Source: Macrotis lagotis
Lineage: Eukaryota; Chordata; Mammalia; Peramelemorphia; Peramelidae
DNA: 64,000 bases
Reading direction: 5' to 3'
NCBI RefSeq assembly: GCF_037893015.1
Contig: NC_133664.1
Location: forward strand, 128,012,478 to 128,076,477
Notes under the pieces: generated by a model
Seen by the model: the letters and a program-made list of their open reading frames with translations, nothing else
What the model was told of the DNA's origin: nothing
Database searches by the model: none
Made by a program: the position numbers and the translations under genes
Part shown: positions 59,451 through 64,000 of the stretch, piece by piece
Layout: each line of letters starts with the position of its first letter
Position numbering within the stretch: position 1 is the stretch's first letter

Positions 59451-59884
59451 TTTTTGAATATAAAAAATGATCATGGATAATTTTGGAGAAAGTATTTGAA
59501 ATGACTGATCATTATAAAAAGGTTGAGGAGTTATGAAAAGGGAGGAAGTGGAGGTAAGTATGGAAAGTTTTTTCTAGGACTTTGTCTAAAAAAGGAGGGA
59601 AGCTTTGAGACTAAACCTTGAAAGAATAACATGGTCTAATGAAATATTTTTTAAAACTCAGGAGATAGGGAAATATTAAAGATTAGTCAAAGGGAGAGTA
59701 TGTTGGGCATTGTGAATTGCTGGAGAAAAAGGGAGAGGAGAGACTCGGGCATAATATATTGAGGGGTTTTATGGCAGAGAATAGGGATATCTCTTTTTCA
59801 AAGACTGAGAGAAGGGAGATGAAATTGAGAGATTGTGTCAAAAGGTTTTGAAGTGAAGAAAATGGGAGAAGAGGAAGTCACTTC

Positions 59885-60130
59885 TCATGGACACGGTGTC
59901 ACAGTGCATAGAGAGCTGGGTCTGGAGTCAGGAAGACTCATCTTCCTTTATTCTAATTTCACTGTCCAAATCAGACACTTACTTGCTGTGCCACTGGGCA
60001 AGTCATTTAATTCTCATCTGTAAAATGAGCTAGAGACATAAATGGTAAACAACTCCAAAATCCCTGTCAAGAAAACCTCAAATGGGGTCATGAAGAACTG
60101 GATAATACAGTAAAATGACCAAACAATTAT
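59885..60130 (+). mobile_element. tRNA-type SINE with RTE-like tail
   Basis: 'acacggtgtcacagtgcata' head, 'caaatggggtcatgaagaac' and 'taaaatgaccaaacaatta' tail. Confidence 0.8.
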
Positions 60131-60193
60131 AATTAATTTTCTCAGTAAAGTACTAGGCAAATTCCTCAAAGGGGAGAAGGGAGTGAGAGAGAC

Positions 60194-60198
<5 letters not shown>

Positions 60199-60267
<69 letters not shown>
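60199..60267. repeat. (GA)n microsatellite, about 69 bp
   Basis: Uninterrupted purine dinucleotide run; source of artefactual serine/leucine frames on the minus strand. Confidence 0.98.
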
Positions 60268-60269
<2 letters not shown>

Positions 60270-61430
60270 AGGAAAGGGGCATAGGAAGATTGAGAAGGGA
60301 AGAGAAGTTTGAAATAATTTCTGTGGGGAGTGGCATGGAGAAGGGATTCAAGAGGAAGAAAAGGGCTGCTTTGTAACAGTGAAAGAGCAGTTGAAGTTGG
60401 ATAACAAATTATAATGTACTCAGTCAAGAGTATGTGACTTCTAGCTCCATTAAGCAGTCCATAAGTAGGACTGGAGGAGGCAGATGGTGAAACTAATATG
60501 AGAAGTCATGGAAAGGAAAGAGAAGTCAAAGTACAAGGGAATAAAGAATTTGAGAGCAGAAGACAAGGTAGATTTGAATAGCTAACTACATAGAAAGTGA
60601 AGTCAAAGTAGGACTAAAGGTTTGAGAAAGGGGGATTTGGAGTTCTCATTGATAGCACAACATATGATTAGAAGGGATGGGCATGGAGAAATGGAAGGGA
60701 ATTTATGATTAGATAAGGAAATATTAATTTCTAATTAAGAAAATGGATATGTGGGTGATGATTAGATTCCATGAATGACTGACTATTTACAGTATTGATA
60801 AGGAAAACTGAAGGATCAAGAATGAGGAACAGAAAGATTATAAAGTTTGATGGAGCATCAATATGAAGGTTGAAAATACCCTCATATAAGGGAAGAATCC
60901 AAGTAGAAGAGGAAGATAGTCTGCTATTAAACTACTTGAGAAAGGAGAAGGAATAAACTAAGGTATAATTTAGAGGAATCACCAAGATGTGAATTGAATG
61001 GAATTTTATTTAGTTTATAGATGTCAGAAGAGAAGTAATAGAGATAAAAGAAAAATGTGGAAGTGGCAGTAGGGAGCAGAGTATTACAACTCTTTCTTCA
61101 GGATCTTTGTGTCAGGAAGTATGAGAAAAGGCTCCATCCATGATGAAGAGTTTGGCCAGAAATGCTTTGTTTCAGTGAGAGCTGAGATGAAAAGAATGAA
61201 AGAAAAAAATCAAAGATGAAGGAGAGTTTGTTCACTATAGAATGAGAATTCTAGGGTGCATGTTGGAAAAGAGTATGAGGGTTTAGAATGAGACATGGAT
61301 AGAATAGTGATGAGGATGATGTAAGAGAAGAAGAAGTAGAGAACCATTTATACATAAATGATTGACAATAAAGGAGCTAGATATTTTCCAGATGAGAAAA
61401 GGGGTTGAAATCTCATTTAGAAAATAAGAT

Positions 61431-62399
61431 GGTGGTTGTGAGGTTCAGATAATATAATACATGTAAAACACTTTGTAAATCTCAAATGTTAGCTATTATT
61501 ATTTTAAAACCAAATGTTAAAACTTAGCTCTTACAAGGAATAGGAAAAGAGTTTATTTTTCCCTCATCCCAACCAGTCTCCTTTCAATATGCATAAATTA
61601 TATCTTCAGCAAAGATATTTGAAATTTATTTTATGACACTACTCATTTCTTTATACTTTGTTACTCTTGTATTTTCAGATAACATAAAGTGAGAGGAACC
61701 ACTGTTTGAATATTGATTTTGGATAGATATTTCTTTTATCATACCAATGGAAGATATCCATTTTTAAAGCCTAGAACTCTTCCTTGATATGGGACTTGTG
61801 TTCCCTCATATTTTTTTTTACCAGATCTGTGATTCTTTGGTATTAGCAAACTCACAATGAAGAAATTCACTCTCCCAATGTAGGTCAGCACCTGCTCTGC
61901 AATTTATAGTCTTAGAGAGTTTTCTGAAGCACTATGAATTTAAGGAACTTGGCCAAAGTCATAAAACCAATATGCATCAGAACCAGGTCTTGAAACCCAG
62001 ATTTTTCTAACCCACAAGGACAATTCTATATTTCAACATGCCACACTGCCTATCAAACTCCCAATATTTGGATGGAGCAAATTGCAAAGATACAATTAAC
62101 ATGTCCAGAAAACTCAGACCCCACAAATACTTTATGAATAATGCTTCATGGCAAAGAATCTAATGTGACATTCAGCAGAGGTGAAACCATATTTTTAAAA
62201 TACCATTGGAAAAAAATTCTCCCTCATAACCTAAATCAATGAATTCAATATCTCCAAGTCAATAGTGAATGGAGTTGTTTTTGCTGCTAGGTAAATGGCA
62301 AATAGGTGCATCAACATTCATCAAAATCAGAGGCAAAATGGAGTCAAGAAATTCAACATTAGCCAATTTATTTTGCAGCACTATTTTATTCTGAATGAC
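61431..62399. other. No gene recognised
   Basis: MIR-like trace at 61880-62050; otherwise unique-looking. Confidence 0.5.
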
Positions 62400-62628
62400 T
62401 TTACTTCATCCTCATCAGGCAATTTCCAATGTACCCTCCAAGAAAATTCCATAACCAGCAAATAAAGGGCATTCATTGTTTTTCTCTGATGGATGTTGCT
62501 TTCATAGCACAATCTTTACTCAGTGTTACTCTGGTAGGGAAAAACTGGTTCTTTTCCAGGTGTTTTATGCTTTCTTCATATTTCATCCCAAACACAAAAT
62601 TATTTTACTTAGGAAAAGAACCACTGTG
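62400..62628 (-). repeat. Inverted repeat, left arm
   Basis: Its reverse complement aligns along its whole length with 63426-63655, with shared blocks such as 'gtaaaataatttt', 'ctggaaaagaacca', 'ccagagtaacactgag' and 'aaagattgtgctatgaaagc'. About 85-88% identity by eye. Family unknown. Confidence 0.88.
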
Positions 62629-63051
62629 AGTTGGAAATTTTTGACCTCTTTACTTTTGCTCACTCAATTCCTATGCCTTTAATGGCATCTTTCTCCTAAG
62701 GTTATTCCCCATTGATAGTCACTCATCTACATCCTTCTAGACCCAGATGCTTCTACCATTGAGTATTCCCAGATCCTTAGGCATCATTTATAATCCCCTC
62801 TTAGAACTTTTACAGAATTTGGTTTGTACCTTTGTGCTCCAGTAACAACTATTTATATTATAACTATCCAACTATGTCTTATCTCCTTTTGTATTTGCAG
62901 ATTCCCTGAGGGACGGAAGTCTATTTTATTTCATTTCCTATATCCTATCTCAAATGAGTGTTCTATATATATAATACATATATGGTACATAAAGTACATG
63001 TAGATTAATAAATCCTTTCTATTAATTAAGACTTATTGGGCAACAATCAGG
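62629..63051. other. Spacer between the inverted repeat arms
   Basis: Weak L2-like tail text near 62890-62960 ('agattccctgagggacgg'); otherwise nothing recognised. Confidence 0.4.
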
Positions 63052-63398
63052 TACAGGGCAACAATCAGGCACAATTTTGGGATATCTGTGATGGAGAAGG
63101 CCATCTGTATCCTGAGAAAGAATTGTGGAATTCAAACAAAGGCCAAAGACTATTACCTTTAATTTTTTTAAAAAAATGTAGTCTTATTATGTAATTCTGC
63201 TATATCTCATACTATATGTTTCTTCCTTAAAGATATAATTTCTGTCTCATCACATTCAACTTGGATCCATGCATGCATACTATGGCAATGATGTAAAGAC
63301 TAACAAACTGCCTTCTGTGGGGGGTGGGGGGAGGGAAGCAAGATTGGAGGAAAAATTGTAAAACTCAAAATAAATAAAACCTTTCTAAAATTAAAAAA
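63052..63398 (+). mobile_element. L1 LINE 3' UTR, 5'-truncated
   Basis: Starts at 'agggcaacaatcaggcacaa' and runs through 'ctgccttctgtggggggtg' to the A tail. A short direct duplication of 'gggcaacaatcagg' precedes it (63038-63051). Confidence 0.88.
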
Positions 63399-63425
63399 AA
63401 ACTTACTAACATATTAAATAAACCA

Positions 63426-63655
63426 AAGTGGCTCTTTTCCCTGAGTAAAATAATTTTATGTTTGTGATAAAATATGAAGGAAGCATAGAGCATCTGGAAA
63501 AGAACCAATTTTTTTCCAACCAGAGTAACACTGAGCAAAGATTGTGCTATGAAAGCAATATCTATCAGAGGAAAAAAAACAACAAATTCCCTTTATTCAA
63601 TGGTTATGGACTTTTCTTGAAGGACAGTTTGGAATTGGATGATAAGGATGAAATT
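63426..63655 (+). repeat. Inverted repeat, right arm
   Basis: Mirror of 62400-62628. An open frame of 69 codons crosses it but is not kept in the other arm. Confidence 0.88.
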
Positions 63656-63994
63656 AATAGGAATTGATAGATGAGGTAGAACCAGATCAAATGATACTCA
63701 CTCTCCTAACCCATTTGATGATAATAAGGACATAGGTTGCAACCAAGCAAAGTACTGTTAAGGATGTCCTTTCAAACCTGGAGTTGTTTCATCTATTCCT
63801 ATAAAGAGTAGTCCCTTTTAGGATATTTATTTTTGTCCAGAATTCAGATTTTAGTGAGATTATAGTAGATCCTACTCAAAACTTACAGCACTTTCCTTTA
63901 ACAAACAATGATTTAGATACTCTCAATTCTGTAAAATTTACATTCTGAAAATAAGAGAATAGGATGTGAGACCACAAGATTTTAAGACTCTTAC

Positions 63995-64000
63995 CTGTGG
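63995..64000 (-). other. Candidate 5' splice donor at the window edge, possible HYAL4 5' non-coding exon
   Basis: On the minus strand the window begins CCACAG|GTAAGA, a near-perfect donor with the exon ending at 63995. It lies about 10.6 kb upstream of the HYAL4 coding exon, whose own acceptor requires an upstream exon. A single consensus match is weak evidence. Confidence 0.25.

Larger units (their letters stand above)
56215..61430 (+). repeat. Long old interspersed repeat, split by an L1
   Basis: Left part 56215-57560 and right part 59455-61430 carry the same purine-rich old repeat text seen at 7921, 22372 and 33900 ('gcatttattaaaagcttct', 'aactcagttttggacatgtt'). Family not assigned. A SINE (59885-60130) and a GA tract also interrupt the right part. 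No gene is seen in it. Confidence 0.5.

Noticed and set aside
60014-60427. 137-codon minus-strand frame
   Set aside because: It is mostly the GA tract read in antisense and has no other support.
63458-63667. 69-codon frame in the right arm of the inverted repeat
   Set aside because: The corresponding frame in the left arm is broken and no homologue is recognised.

Overview
The window is vertebrate nuclear DNA from a marsupial. It is AT-rich and gene-poor, and most of it is interspersed repeats. The commonest recognisable repeat is a ~150 bp tRNA-derived SINE with a short A tail. Its head reads 'ctaggtggcgcagtgga', its middle 'cttaataattacctagctg' and its tail 'cttgcaaaaacctaaa'. From memory this matches the WSINE1-type SINE of Australian marsupials, so an australidelphian, perhaps a dasyurid, is my best guess; an opossum is not excluded. 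L1 3' ends of marsupial type, half-L1 (HAL1), SINEs with RTE-like tails, MIR/THER-type SINEs, L2 and CR1/L3 remnants fill most of the rest.

Only one protein-coding gene can be supported: HYAL4 (hyaluronidase-4, a chondroitin sulfate hydrolase) on the minus strand. Its three coding exons are 53404-52451, 45269-45180 and 43019-42618. They join in phase 0 into a 481-residue protein, the length I recall for human HYAL4. All splice sites are canonical, the catalytic Asp/Glu pair is present and no coding disruption is seen. The first coding exon starts at an acceptor at 53439, so at least one 5' non-coding exon lies at higher coordinates; a good donor at 63995 is one candidate.

Layout. 1-42,140 is downstream of HYAL4 and holds no gene that I can see. 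It contains L1 pieces (993-1940, 3485-3965, 5906-7445, 12730-14770, 17520-17965, 38190-40860), a complete HAL1 with target-site duplications and nested SINEs (26634-29992), a CR1/L3 remnant (35690-36235), several SINEs, microsatellites and one strong CTCF-like motif (31894-31910). 42,618-53,404 is HYAL4; its 7.2 kb first coding intron holds two nested L1 5' heads, SINEs and an L2 3' end. 53,440-64,000 is upstream of HYAL4. It carries an inverted partial copy of the HYAL4 exon with its donor site (54468-54842), split by a SINE, then a long old repeat broken by an L1 (56215-61430), and near the end a second, unrelated inverted repeat pair (62400-62628 / 63426-63655).

In other mammals HYAL4 sits in a cluster with SPAM1 and HYALP1. 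No other hyaluronidase gene is visible here. The most interesting items are the inverted HYAL4 exon copy, the Gly263 substitution at a substrate-specificity position of HYAL4, the inverted repeat near the right edge, the nested 3'-truncated L1 heads and the intact-ended HAL1. I found no evidence of a wholly new biological system.
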